Shown here in pieces: positions 1 to 7,919 of a DNA stretch of 64,000 nucleotides (position 1 is its first letter; each line of letters begins with the position of its first letter). The notes under the pieces are model-generated. The model had not been told where the DNA came from. It searched no databases and saw only the letters and a program-made list of their open reading frames with translations. The DNA comes from Gammaproteobacteria bacterium LSUCC0057 (GTDB lineage Bacteria; Pseudomonadota; Gammaproteobacteria; Pseudomonadales; Porticoccaceae). The stretch is taken from the NCBI GenBank assembly GCA_004535795.1, contig SPIA01000001.1, forward strand, positions 547,126 to 611,125. Direction: 5' to 3'. Position numbers and translations under genes: made by a program.

Positions 1-627
1 GAGTGCCTGTAGTGCGTCTACCTCGTCGTCGCTGAGCACATTGGCGGTTGGGTTGGTGGGGCGCGAAATACTGATGGCGCCGCACTGCTCGTCAATTTGT
101 AGCCGCTGGAGGTCGACGCGATACTTAAATTGGTGCTGCTCGAGCAGCTCGATGGTCGGCTTGGTGGCGGTAAAAAAGTCGCGGCTCAGGCCAATATCGC
201 GGTAGCCGAGGTACTCGGGCACCAGCGGCAGGTGCAGGGTGCGCCGACTGCCGTCGGCCATGCTGCCGGCAAACAGGTTATAGAGAATAAAACAGGCGTT
301 CTGGCTGCCGTTGGCAAAGGCGATGTTGTGCTCGCCCACCGCCCAGCCAAAGTGGCGCTTGAGGTAGCTGGCCAAGGCTTGGCGGGCCGCTTTTTCGCCC
401 TGTTTGGACTGGTAGATACCGAGTAGCTGATGGCGACTGTCGGGCGAGGCCAGCACCCTCTCGAGCTCGCGCTCGAAGCGCTGCTCAAGCTGCGGTATGC
501 GCGCCGGGTTGCCGCCACCCATAAAGATAATCTCGGGGTTTTCCCGCAGTGCTTGGCCGAGGTCGTCCATCAGCTCGCCAATGCCTGAGCGGCCGCCAAA
601 TTTTTCACCAAATGCGGTCAGCTTCAT
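1..627 (-). CDS. avtA: Valine--pyruvate aminotransferase AvtA (C-terminus beyond window)
   Basis: PLP-dependent fold-type I aminotransferase that interconverts valine/2-oxoisovalerate and alanine/pyruvate in the cytoplasm. The 209 visible residues begin MKLTAFGEKFGGRSGIGELM and contain a GGGNPARIP segment, an ANGSQNACF cofactor-binding segment, PLVPEYLGY and SRPTNPT, all matching the AvtA subfamily in order. The PLP lysine and the C-terminal domain lie outside the window. The ATG overlaps the stop of the upstream hisA-like gene by four bases, so the two are translationally coupled. Family assignment is firm; substrate is inferred from family. Confidence 0.88.
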   Translation of the reverse strand, partial: MKLTAFGEKFGGRSGIGELMDDLGQALRENPEIIFMGGGNPARIPQLEQRFERELERVLASPDSRHQLLGIYQSKQGEKAARQALASYLKRHFGWAVGEHNIAFANGSQNACFILYNLFAGSMADGSRRTLHLPLVPEYLGYRDIGLSRDFFTATKPTIELLEQHQFKYRVDLQRLQIDEQCGAISISRPTNPTANVLSDDEVDALQAL

Positions 628-1382
628 TGCGCGCGGTTCCACGCCACGCAGGCCTCTAAGCTAACGCCACTGCCGCCGAAGATATCTAGCGCACTACCAA
701 TCGTCAGGTCGACGCGGCCGTGCGAGAGCTGTTTGACCTGCTCGAGGTCGGCCAGCGAGCGGGCGCCGCCAGCGTAGGTGACCGGTATGGGTGACTCGCC
801 GCCCAACAGTGCGACTAACTCGCCGTCGATGCCCTGTTGCAAACCCTCGACGTCGGCGGCGTGGACCAAAAATTCACTGCAGTAGTCGCCTAGCTGAGTC
901 AGCAGCTGGCCGCTCACGGCGGTGTCGGTAATGGTCTGCCAGCGATCGCTGGCTATCTGCCAGCCGTCGCCGACTCTGCGGCAGGAGAGGTCGAGCACTA
1001 GTTGGTCGGGGCCGATCGCCGCCGCCAGCTGCTCGAGCCGCGACCAGCTGAATTGACGCTCAACAAACAGCCACGAGGTGACAATGACTTGGCTGGCGCC
1101 CAGCGCCAGGTAGTCGGCGGCGTTGTCGAGCGTTACCCCGCCGCCGTACTGTAGGCCGCCCGGCCACGCTGCCAGCGCCTGTGCGGCAGCAGTTTGGTTG
1201 CCGGCGCCGAGCGAGATGACGTGGCCACCGCGCAAGCTGTGCTGTTTAAACAGCTCGGCGTAGTGGCCAGAACTTTTATCGCTGACAAAGTTGGTGGTGG
1301 CGCTATCGCCTTGCAGTGAGCCGCCGACAATCTGTTTTACGGCGCCGTCATGGAGGTCGATACAGGGTCTAAATTGGGTCAA
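624..1382 (-). CDS. hisA: Eukaryotic-type HisA (ProFAR isomerase)
   Basis: Phosphoribosylformimino-5-aminoimidazole carboxamide ribotide isomerase, a TIM-barrel enzyme of histidine biosynthesis. The 252-residue protein resembles yeast His6 and plant HISN3 rather than ordinary bacterial HisA. It has CIDLHDGAVKQIVGG near the N-terminus, then TNFVSD, GGHVISLG, LQYGGG, VIVTSWLF, LDLSCRR, FLVHAADVEG, VTYAGGARS and a C-terminal VDLTIGSALDIFGG phosphate-binding segment. The N-terminal Asp of CIDLH is the expected catalytic acid. It lies 30 bp downstream of a LysR gene and overlaps avtA by 4 bp; no other his gene is nearby. Whether it is the cell's only HisA cannot be told here. Confidence 0.85.
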   Translation of the reverse strand: MTQFRPCIDLHDGAVKQIVGGSLQGDSATTNFVSDKSSGHYAELFKQHSLRGGHVISLGAGNQTAAAQALAAWPGGLQYGGGVTLDNAADYLALGASQVIVTSWLFVERQFSWSRLEQLAAAIGPDQLVLDLSCRRVGDGWQIASDRWQTITDTAVSGQLLTQLGDYCSEFLVHAADVEGLQQGIDGELVALLGGESPIPVTYAGGARSLADLEQVKQLSHGRVDLTIGSALDIFGGSGVSLEACVAWNRAQ

Positions 1383-1412
1383 AACATCGCGCTCCGCAGA
1401 GAGTTTGCCGGG

Positions 1413-2432
1413 CTAGAAAAGCCGAAATTGTTCAGCTGCCGATTGTACCAGCGGCGCGCCTGGATGGCGCGGTTTCTGCGGGTTGGTGGGGTTATTTGTT
1501 GCCGCTGCCGGCACCCATTGGGCGCCACTGCTGCGGTTTTTGAAGGTGTCGCAGAGCGTCTCCAGCATCGCCCCGGCGGCCGACGAGAGTGCGCTGTGGC
1601 GGCGGTAGAGTACCCCCACGGTGCAACTGATGGCCGGCTCTACCAGCGGTAGGCAGACACAGCCTAGCTGCTGCATCTGGGTGGCGGCAAAAGAGGGGAC
1701 AATACTCACCCCTAAGCCGTTGGCGACCATGCCGCCAATGGTGGTCAGCTGGTGGCTCTGGTAGCTGGGGTTGAACGGCAGCTCGACGGCGCCGAGCTGC
1801 TGGGCGATCAGCTGACTGACCAGTGACGGCGACTGCAGGGCGATATGGTTGTCCTCGCCAAGCTGTGCAGCGCGGATCTGCTTCTGCTCGCTGAGTGGGT
1901 GGTTGGCCGGCAGCAGGGCAATAAACCGGTCGTTGAACAACGGTTCAATGTAGAGCTCGCTGAGGCTGTCGCGCGCTTCCGGCAAAAAGGTGATGCCCAG
2001 CTCGACCCGCCCTGAGCTGACCGCTTTGATCACCTCTTCTGCGATGATGTCCTGCAAGGTAATGCGAATAGAGGGGTAGCGGCGGCTGTAGTCGGCCAGT
2101 GCCTGCGGCATGAGGTTGCCGGCAAACGACGGCATGGCGGCGATAGTGAGGGTACCGCTGCGCAGTGCAAACTGCTGCTGCAGCTCATCGACGGCGCTCT
2201 GCCAGTCTTCCACTAAGCGGCGCGCCACCGGGTAGAACGCCTCGCCCTCTGGGGTCAGCGCAAAGCTGCGAGTGGTGCGCGCCAGCAGCCGCCCGCCGGC
2301 GTGCTGCTCCAAACTTTTGATAGTGAGGCTCAACGCCGGTTGCGACAGGTGCAGCTGCTGTGCGGCAGCGGCAAAGTTGCGCAGATCGGCGACGGCGATA
2401 AAGGCACGCAGCTGTTTGATGGTAATGGCCAT
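1413..2432 (-). CDS. LysR-family transcriptional regulator, divergent from scoAB
   Basis: LysR-type regulator of 339 residues. Residues 1-60 form the winged helix-turn-helix (KQLRAFIAVADLRNFAAAAQQLHLSQPALSLTIKSLE, shown here as the recognisable family pattern split across its two helices ending in LSQPALS). Residues ~90-295 form the effector-binding domain. A ~40-residue Pro/Asn/Ala-rich tail follows the usual end of the family and looks disordered. It is transcribed away from scoAB across an AT-rich intergenic region, so it probably controls the CoA-transferase genes in response to a ketoacid or CoA-ester metabolite; this is inferred from position. hisA follows after 30 bp and may be co-transcribed. 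Confidence 0.85.
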   Translation of the reverse strand: MAITIKQLRAFIAVADLRNFAAAAQQLHLSQPALSLTIKSLEQHAGGRLLARTTRSFALTPEGEAFYPVARRLVEDWQSAVDELQQQFALRSGTLTIAAMPSFAGNLMPQALADYSRRYPSIRITLQDIIAEEVIKAVSSGRVELGITFLPEARDSLSELYIEPLFNDRFIALLPANHPLSEQKQIRAAQLGEDNHIALQSPSLVSQLIAQQLGAVELPFNPSYQSHQLTTIGGMVANGLGVSIVPSFAATQMQQLGCVCLPLVEPAISCTVGVLYRRHSALSSAAGAMLETLCDTFKNRSSGAQWVPAAATNNPTNPQKPRHPGAPLVQSAAEQFRLF

Positions 2433-2459
2433 GGCGAAGGTGCTCGGTATGCTCTTCTC

Positions 2460-2566
2460 TATATATTTAAAAATATTATTAATTATAAATTTAATTTAAT
2501 TTGATTTATATAATGGTTTGAGTGAGGCTGATGTTTATAGCCAATCATCAATAAAAGGAGCCATCT
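2460..2566. promoter_or_regulatory. AT-rich divergent control region lysR / scoA
   Basis: About 60 bases (2460-2520) are almost entirely A/T in an otherwise GC-rich window. A TATAAT hexamer at 2509-2514 fits a -10 box for scoA, with no good -35 at the right spacing, as is usual for activator-dependent promoters. An interrupted dyad (TTATAAAT at 2483-2490, ATTTATAT at 2504-2511) is a candidate LysR-type operator. AAAGGAG at 2553-2559 is the scoA ribosome-binding site. Operator assignment is inference. Confidence 0.5.
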
Positions 2567-3271
2567 ATGGCCGGATTCGACAAAGTGGTGGGCAGCTACG
2601 CCGAGGCAATGGCGGGGCTTGAAGATGGTATGACGGTGATCGCCGGCGGCTTTGGGCTGTGCGGCATCCCGGAAAACCTCATCGCCGAGATTAAACGCAA
2701 AGGCACTCGCGATTTGACCATTGTCTCCAACAACTGCGGAGTGGATGGCTTTGGCTTGGGCATTCTGCTCGAAGACCGCCAGATTAAAAAAATGGTCTCC
2801 TCCTACGTGGGTGAAAACGCGCTGTTTGAGCAGCAGCTGCTGGCCGGCGAGCTAGAGGTGGAGCTGACCCCGCAGGGCACGCTGGCCGAGAAAATGCGCG
2901 CCGGCGGTGCCGGCATACCGGCTTTTTATACCGCCACCGGCTACGGCACGCCGGTCGGCGAAGGCAAGGAGGTGCGCGAGTTCAACGGCCGCCCCTACAT
3001 CTTGGAAGAGAGCATCCGCGGCGACTTCGCCATTGTCAAAGCGTGGAAAGGCGACCGCTACGGTAACTTGGTCTATCGCCACACCGCGCAAAACTTTAAT
3101 CCGATGGCGGCGACCGCCGGCAAAATTACCGTGGTTGAGATCGAGCAGCTGGTTGAGCCGGGCGAGTTGGAGCCGAGCCAGATCCACACCCCGGGCATTT
3201 ATGTCGACCGAGTGATTGTCGGCAGCTTTGAGAAACGCATCGAGCAGCGCACCGTGCGCAGCGCCAACTGA
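2567..3271 (+). CDS. scoA: Succinyl-CoA:3-ketoacid CoA-transferase subunit A
   Basis: Alpha subunit of the two-subunit SCOT enzyme, which moves CoA from succinyl-CoA to acetoacetate (or a related 3-ketoacid) so that ketone bodies enter the TCA cycle. The 234-residue protein shows the CoA-transferase I features [13 protein letters not shown] near residue 27, [12 protein letters not shown] near 55 and [14 protein letters not shown] near 123. A strong AAAGGAG ribosome-binding site precedes the ATG. scoB follows after 11 bp. With alkB and other fatty-acid genes nearby it fits use of lipid-derived carbon. Confidence 0.93.
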   Translation: MAGFDKVVGSYAEAMAGLEDGMTVIAGGFGLCGIPENLIAEIKRKGTRDLTIVSNNCGVDGFGLGILLEDRQIKKMVSSYVGENALFEQQLLAGELEVELTPQGTLAEKMRAGGAGIPAFYTATGYGTPVGEGKEVREFNGRPYILEESIRGDFAIVKAWKGDRYGNLVYRHTAQNFNPMAATAGKITVVEIEQLVEPGELEPSQIHTPGIYVDRVIVGSFEKRIEQRTVRSAN

Positions 3272-3282
3272 GGAGAGCGGCA

Positions 3283-3939
3283 ATGTCACTGAGCAGAGAA
3301 CAACTGGCGATGCGCGTCGCCCGCGAGCTACAAGATGGTTACTACGTCAATTTGGGTATTGGTATTCCGACGCTGGTCGCCAACTATGTGCCCGAGGGGA
3401 TGAATGTCATGCTGCAGTCCGAAAACGGCCTGCTCGGTATGGGCCCGTTTCCGACCGAGCAACAGCTCGACGCCGACATGATTAACGCCGGCAAACAGAC
3501 CGTGACGGCAGTGCAGGGGGCGAGCATTTTCTCTTCGGCGGAGTCGTTTGCGATGATCCGCGGCGGCCATGTCGACCTGACCGTGCTGGGCGCCTTTGAG
3601 GTGGATGTGCACGGCAATATCGCCTCGTGGATGATTCCCGGCAAGCTGATTAAGGGCATGGGCGGGGCGATGGACTTGGTCGCCGGCGCCGACAACATTG
3701 TGGTGACCATGACCCACGCCTCCAAACACGGCGAGAGCAAACTGCTGCCGCAGTGCAGCCTGCCGCTAACCGGTGCCGGCTGTATTAAAAAAGTGGTGAC
3801 CGATCTGGCCTATGTCGAGATCGCCGATGGCAAGTTCTGGCTCAAAGAGCGCGCGCCCGGCATCAGCGTCGATGAGATCGTCGCCAAAACCGCCGGCGAG
3901 TTGGTGGTGCCTGAGGTGGTACCCGAGATGGAGTTTTAG
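3283..3939 (+). CDS. scoB: Succinyl-CoA:3-ketoacid CoA-transferase subunit B
   Basis: Beta subunit of SCOT, carrying the catalytic glutamate that forms the enzyme-CoA thioester. The 218-residue sequence has YYVNLGIGIPTLVANYVP at the N-terminus and the SENGLLGMGP segment (SENG motif, Glu at about residue 47), which is the family catalytic signature. GGHVDLTVLGAFEVD and NIASWMIPGK follow in the expected order. It starts 11 bp after scoA and is followed by the palindromic repeat array. Confidence 0.94.
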   Translation: MSLSREQLAMRVARELQDGYYVNLGIGIPTLVANYVPEGMNVMLQSENGLLGMGPFPTEQQLDADMINAGKQTVTAVQGASIFSSAESFAMIRGGHVDLTVLGAFEVDVHGNIASWMIPGKLIKGMGGAMDLVAGADNIVVTMTHASKHGESKLLPQCSLPLTGAGCIKKVVTDLAYVEIADGKFWLKERAPGISVDEIVAKTAGELVVPEVVPEMEF

Positions 3940-3961
3940 TCGGCGCGAGAGCTTCGACTAG

Positions 3962-5045
3962 GTCATCCCGGACGGCGCGCAGTGCCAGGTCCAGGATCTC
4001 AGTTCGCGAATCGAAGACCCCGGCTCAAGGCCGGGGTGACGGTTTCTGGTGTGGCTCAAGGCCGGGGTGACGATTTTGGTTTTGGCCGGCGGTCGCCGGT
4101 TAAGGTCATCCCGGACGGCGCGCAGTGCCAGATCCGGGATCTCAGTTCGCCAATCGAAGACCCCGGCTCAAGGCCGGGGTGACGGTTTCTGGTGTGGCTC
4201 AAGGCCGGGGTGACGATGAAGGTAATTTAGCGCGCGGCGCTCCCCGGTTAAGGTCATCCCGGACGGCGCGCAGTGCCAGATCCGGGATCTCAGTTCGCCA
4301 ATCGAAGACCCCGGCTCAAGGCCGGGGTGACGGTTTCTGGTGTGGCTCAAGGCCGGGGTGACGATTTTGGTTTTGGCCGGCGGTCGCCGGTTAATGTTAT
4401 CCCGGACGGCGCGCAGTGCCAGATCCGGGATCTCAGTTCGCCAATGGAAGACCCCGGCTCAAGGCCGGGGTGACGGTTTCTGGTGTGGCTCAAGGCCGGG
4501 GTGACGATTTTGGTTTTGGCCGGCGGTCGCCGGTTAAGGTCATCCCGGACGGCGCGCAGTGCCAGATCCGGGATCTCAGTTCGCCAATGGAAGACCCCGG
4601 CTCAAGGCCGGGGTGACGATATGGAATCAACCGCGATCGCTATACAAGACCCCGGCTCAAGGCCGGGGTGACGGTTTCTGGTGTGGCTCGAGGCCGGGGC
4701 GACGATTTTGGTTTTGGCCGGCGGTCGCCGGTTAATGTCATCCCGGACGGTGCGCAGCGCCAGATCCGTGATCTCAGTTCGCCAATGGAAGACCCCGGCT
4801 CAAGGCCGGGGTGACGGTTTCTGGTGTGGCTCAAGGCCGGGGTGACGGTTTCTGGTGTGGCTCAAGGCCGGGGTGACGGTTTCTGGTGTGGCTCAAGGCC
4901 GGGGTGACGGTTTTGGTTTTGGCCGACGATCGCCGGTTAATGTCATCCCGGACGGCGCGTAGCGCCAGATCCGGGATCTCAGTTCGCCAATGGAAGACCC
5001 CGGCTCAAGGCTGGGGCGACGATATGGAATCAACCGCGATAGCCA
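3962..5045. repeat. Tandem array of seven ~143-bp palindromic (REP/MITE-like) units
   Basis: Seven copies start at 3962, 4105, 4253, 4396, 4539, 4737 and 4942; four of the spacings are exactly or nearly 143 bp, the last two about 200 bp. Each unit begins GTCATCCCGGAC, carries an imperfect dyad ending GATCCGGGATC, then a strong hairpin CCCCGGC-TCAAG-GCCGGGG followed by TGACG. The ends GTCATCCCGG and CCGGGGTGAC are near-perfect inverted repeats, so a 75-80 bp palindromic core repeats with a spacer rich in GGTTTTGGCCGGCGGTCGCC. Reading frames crossing it are by-products of the 143-bp period and are not called. It lies between the 3' ends of two convergent genes (scoB and alkB). Confidence 0.9.
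4797..4920. repeat. 31-bp direct repeats inside the palindromic array
   Basis: Four head-to-tail copies of a 31-bp unit starting GGCTCAAGGCCGGGGTGACG begin at 4797, 4828, 4859 and 4890; the last diverges at its end. Other units of the array carry two copies. This is a local secondary expansion, most simply explained by slippage or unequal recombination. Confidence 0.88.
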
Positions 5046-5053
5046 TCCATAGC

Positions 5054-6226
5054 TCAACCGTAGCGCGCCTCTATCGCCGCGCGTTTGCTCGGTTGAATAT
5101 TGACGCGGCTCAAATCGCCCTGAATATGCGCCAGCGCCAGCAGCCGCTTGTCCATCACCCGGTACCAGAGCCACGGGACGTAGGCCAGCCAATAGACGCC
5201 GTAGTAGCCATTGGGCAGCTCGGGTAGGTCGTCAAAGTTGCGCAGGCTCTGGTAGCGTCGCGATGGGTTGGCGTGGTGGTCGGAGTGGCGCTCCAGATGG
5301 AATAGCAGCAAGTTGCTGACGATGTAGTTGGCATTCCACGAATGGTGCGGCTGGCAGCGCTCGTAGCGGCCGTTGGGCAGTTTGCTGCGCAGCAGTCCGT
5401 AGTGCTCGACATAGTTGGCCGAGGTCAGCTGAAACCACGCCCAGACGTTGTGCAGCAGTACAAAGGGCACCATGACCCAGCCAAACAGTGCCACCAAGGC
5501 TAGATAAATAACCCCGCTGATGGCATAGGATTGCAGTATCTGGTTGCTTGGCGACCACAGGGATTTGCCCTGCTTGGCGAGCCGCTCGCGCTCAAGCCGC
5601 CAGCCGCGGATAAAGGTGCCCGGTATCTCGCGCAGCGCAAAGGTGTAGATCGACTCGCCCATGCGGGCGCTGGCCGGGTCCTCTGGAGTAGAGACCCAGA
5701 CATGGTGGCCGCGATTGTGCTCAATAGAAAAATGGCCGTAACCGGGCACTGCCAAGCAGATACGCGCCAGCAGTTGCTCTAGGCCGGTCTGTTTGTGGCC
5801 GAGCTCATGGGCGGTATTGATCGCCAAACCACTGTAGAGGCCGGCACTGACGGCGATAGCGGCGATCCCCCAGCCGCTCAGCGGGTAGCTGCCGGCGACA
5901 TAGGCGGCGGCGAACAGCACCAAAAAATGCATCGGCACGGTGGCGTAGGTGAGGTAGCGGTAGTAGCGGTCCTGCTCTAACTGCGGCACGAGCTCCTCAG
6001 GCGGGTTGTTGGTGTCGCTGCCGAACAGCCAGTCCAGCAGTGGTACAACAATATAAATACCCACCAGCGGCGCCACCAGCGTCCACTCGACTGCGCTGTA
6101 GAGGTAGAGCCCAATACCCATCAGCGGGAAGGCGGGCAGCAGCATGGCCAGCGCCCACCAGTAGCGCTTTTTGTCGCGGTAGCTAATTTGGCCCAGGGTC
6201 GGGTGTTGCATGCTGAGTGTTGGCAT
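5054..6226 (-). CDS. alkB: Alkane 1-monooxygenase AlkB
   Basis: Integral-membrane non-haem di-iron hydroxylase that oxidises medium-chain n-alkanes to 1-alkanols using electrons from rubredoxin. The 390-residue protein has several hydrophobic segments and all family histidine boxes: HELGHK at 140-145, EHNRGHH at 169-175, NYVEHYG at 271-277 and LERHSDHH at 311-318. NTAHELGHK and STPEDPASARMGES are typical of AlkB and separate it from fatty-acid desaturases and XylM. No rubredoxin gene is adjacent. An AraC-family regulator is divergently transcribed. It overlaps no other gene, and its 3' end faces the palindromic array. Confidence 0.95.
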   Translation of the reverse strand: MPTLSMQHPTLGQISYRDKKRYWWALAMLLPAFPLMGIGLYLYSAVEWTLVAPLVGIYIVVPLLDWLFGSDTNNPPEELVPQLEQDRYYRYLTYATVPMHFLVLFAAAYVAGSYPLSGWGIAAIAVSAGLYSGLAINTAHELGHKQTGLEQLLARICLAVPGYGHFSIEHNRGHHVWVSTPEDPASARMGESIYTFALREIPGTFIRGWRLERERLAKQGKSLWSPSNQILQSYAISGVIYLALVALFGWVMVPFVLLHNVWAWFQLTSANYVEHYGLLRSKLPNGRYERCQPHHSWNANYIVSNLLLFHLERHSDHHANPSRRYQSLRNFDDLPELPNGYYGVYWLAYVPWLWYRVMDKRLLALAHIQGDLSRVNIQPSKRAAIEARYG

Positions 6227-6288
6227 AGACTCACCTCTATAAGGGTTATTGCAGCCATTGCAGTGTAATTGACCCCTGCCACGGTAAA

Positions 6289-6329
6289 GGGTTAAATACA
6301 GTCAATTAAGGGGTTAAATCCGTTCAATT
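6289..6329. promoter_or_regulatory. Two direct repeats, candidate AraC-type operator between alkB and its regulator
   Basis: GGGTTAAATACAGTCAATT (6289-6307) is repeated as GGGTTAAATCCGTTCAATT (6311-6329), 16 of 19 bases identical and spaced 22 bp, i.e. two helical turns. That geometry is typical for tandem AraC-family half-sites. The repeats lie 63-103 nt upstream of the alkB start and just upstream of the regulator's start. A partial inverted copy (AATTGACCC) is at 6267-6275. The repeat is directly visible; its function is inferred. Confidence 0.55.
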
Positions 6330-6346
6330 GTTCTGCGAGGTTCTCT

Positions 6347-7330
6347 GTGCATCTGCATGTCGCCAGCGTTATTGAAGCACTGCTGCGCCAGCATCAGCTG
6401 CCGTGCGCGCCGCTGCAGCAGCTCACCGCTGGCTTTACCCCGCAAACCCTGTTGTCGGCGGCGCAGGCCGACCAGCTTTATAGCTGTGCCGTCGAGCTCT
6501 ACCAAGCCGGGCGCGAGCGGCGCAATGCGCACCTGGGGATTGAGCTTGGTCAGCGGCTCGAACTGGTGTCACTGGGTATGTTTGGCTACGCGCTGATGAC
6601 CTCGGCCACCGTCGGTGAGCTGCTCAACCTGTTGCTGCGCTATGTGCGGGCGATCCTGCCCAGTGTGCAACTCAACAGTCAGCGCCAAGCCGGTAACTTG
6701 CGGCTACAGGTCGAGGCGGCTCATCTGCCCGCGCGGCTGAGAGATTTTTATATCGACGTGCTGTTCAGCGCCGTGCAGCACAATTTAATGGTATTGGCCC
6801 CGCAGGCGGCACAGGGGTTGGCGGTAGAGCTGCCCTATGCGGCCGATGCCGAGATAGCCACGACCTTTGCCGGCCGCGTCAGTTTTGACCAAGCCAGCGC
6901 CGCGCTGAGCGTCGATAGCGCGGTACTGACAATCGCTATAGACAGCTCAGACTCTGTGGCACAGTCGGTTTTTCGCCGCCACTGCGACCGTATCATCGCC
7001 CACGACAGCCACGCTGGGTTGGTCAGTGAACAGGTGAAACACCAACTGATGCGCTGCCGCAGCCACTTCCCGAATTGTGCCGAAGTCGCCCGTCAGCTCA
7101 ACCTCAGCGAAAGCACCTTGCGCCGCAAGCTGGCTCAAGAGGGCAGCCGCTTCCAGCCGCTACTTGACCAGGTGCGCTACCGACTGGCGCTGGAGTATTT
7201 GCAGCAGACCGATCTGCCGGTGGCCGAAATCGCGCTGCTGCTCGACTTCGATAACGCCACTAATTTTCGTCGCGCGCTGCGCCGCTGGTGTGGTAAAACA
7301 CCGCGGCAGTTGCGCACTCAGAGCGCCTGA
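6347..7330 (+). CDS. AraC-family regulator, probable regulator of alkB
   Basis: 327-residue regulator with an N-terminal ligand-binding domain of the 'arabinose-binding domain of AraC, N-terminal' type (~20-200) and a C-terminal double helix-turn-helix (~225-325). The latter contains ARQLNLSESTLRRKLAQEG in the first helix pair and VAEIALLLDFDNATNFRRALRRW in the second, ending GKTPRQLR. Such regulators (OruR-like) often control lipid or hydrocarbon catabolism. The start is GTG at 6347; another start nearby cannot be excluded. Position opposite alkB and the intervening direct repeats suggest it activates alkB in response to alkanes or products. Confidence 0.82.
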   Translation: MHLHVASVIEALLRQHQLPCAPLQQLTAGFTPQTLLSAAQADQLYSCAVELYQAGRERRNAHLGIELGQRLELVSLGMFGYALMTSATVGELLNLLLRYVRAILPSVQLNSQRQAGNLRLQVEAAHLPARLRDFYIDVLFSAVQHNLMVLAPQAAQGLAVELPYAADAEIATTFAGRVSFDQASAALSVDSAVLTIAIDSSDSVAQSVFRRHCDRIIAHDSHAGLVSEQVKHQLMRCRSHFPNCAEVARQLNLSESTLRRKLAQEGSRFQPLLDQVRYRLALEYLQQTDLPVAEIALLLDFDNATNFRRALRRWCGKTPRQLRTQSA

Positions 7331-7451
7331 CCTTTTGTTGTGCACCGTTGTGACCGGCCGTGGCGGGCGATCTGTTGCAGTGATGCAAGAAGTGGTCGGT
7401 TGATTAACAGTTAGCACAAAAGTATTGCCATCCGACTCTGAAAACCGAATA

Positions 7452-7467
7452 CTGTACAAATATACAG
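7452..7467. promoter_or_regulatory. LexA (SOS) box of umuDC
   Basis: CTGTACAAATATACAG is a perfect CTGT-N8-ACAG palindrome of the gammaproteobacterial LexA type, 17 bp upstream of the umuD ATG at 7485. It predicts repression of umuDC until DNA damage inactivates LexA. It also shows that the umuD start is 7485 and not any earlier in-frame codon. Confidence 0.92.
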
Positions 7468-7484
7468 TAAAGGTTTTGAGTCGT

Positions 7485-7919
7485 ATGCGTGTCACAAAAA
7501 TTGAGGGCGAAGTTGCCCTGCAGCCGTTGGCGATTCCGCTCTACCTGTCGCGGGTGGCGGCGGGCTTTCCCAGTCCGGCAGATGACTATATCGAAGAGTC
7601 TATCGACCTGAATAAACACGTCATCAAGCGGCCGGCGGCAACTTACTTCGCCCGTGCCAACGGCGATTCGATGACCGGTATGGGCATTTTTGATGGCGAT
7701 CTGCTGGTGGTAGATCGCTCTAAAACAGCGGTGACCGGCTCGGTGGTGATTGCGGTGATGAACGGTGAGTTGGTCTGCAAGGTGCTGGACAAAGAGCGGC
7801 GATTGTTGCGCTCGGCCAACAGCCGCTACCCAGCACTGGCGGTACTGGATGATGTGGAGTGCAGCATTGAGGGGGTGGTGACGCACGCGTTGAGGTATCT
7901 CGATGTACGCGCTGGTTGA
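7485..7919 (+). CDS. umuD: UmuD, DNA polymerase V autoproteolytic subunit
   Basis: 144-residue LexA/S24-family protein processed to UmuD', the partner of UmuC in SOS translesion synthesis. The self-cleavage site is AAG (Ala26-Gly27). Catalytic Ser62 is in NGDSMTG and Lys99 in ELVCKVL, matching E. coli Ser60/Lys97. The ATG at 7485 was chosen because the LexA box lies directly upstream; longer reading through the operator would add a meaningless N-terminus. It overlaps umuC by 17 bp. Confidence 0.93.
   Translation: MRVTKIEGEVALQPLAIPLYLSRVAAGFPSPADDYIEESIDLNKHVIKRPAATYFARANGDSMTGMGIFDGDLLVVDRSKTAVTGSVVIAVMNGELVCKVLDKERRLLRSANSRYPALAVLDDVECSIEGVVTHALRYLDVRAG

Noticed and set aside
3962-5045. 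CRISPR array
   Set aside because: Spacers between the repeats are themselves repeated, units are far too long and no cas genes are present.
3982-5227. Overlapping reading frames of 60-113 codons through the repeats on both strands
   Set aside because: They repeat the same peptide with the 143-bp period, have no ribosome-binding sites and arise from stop-free GC-rich palindromes.
5054-6226. Fatty-acid desaturase or xylene monooxygenase for the di-iron membrane protein
   Set aside because: NTAHELGHK, the NYVEHYG box and the STPEDPASARMGES segment are specific to alkane hydroxylases.
7425-7484. Longer N-terminus for UmuD starting at 7425
   Set aside because: It would translate through the LexA box; ATG 7485 aligns with the family start and catalytic residue numbering.
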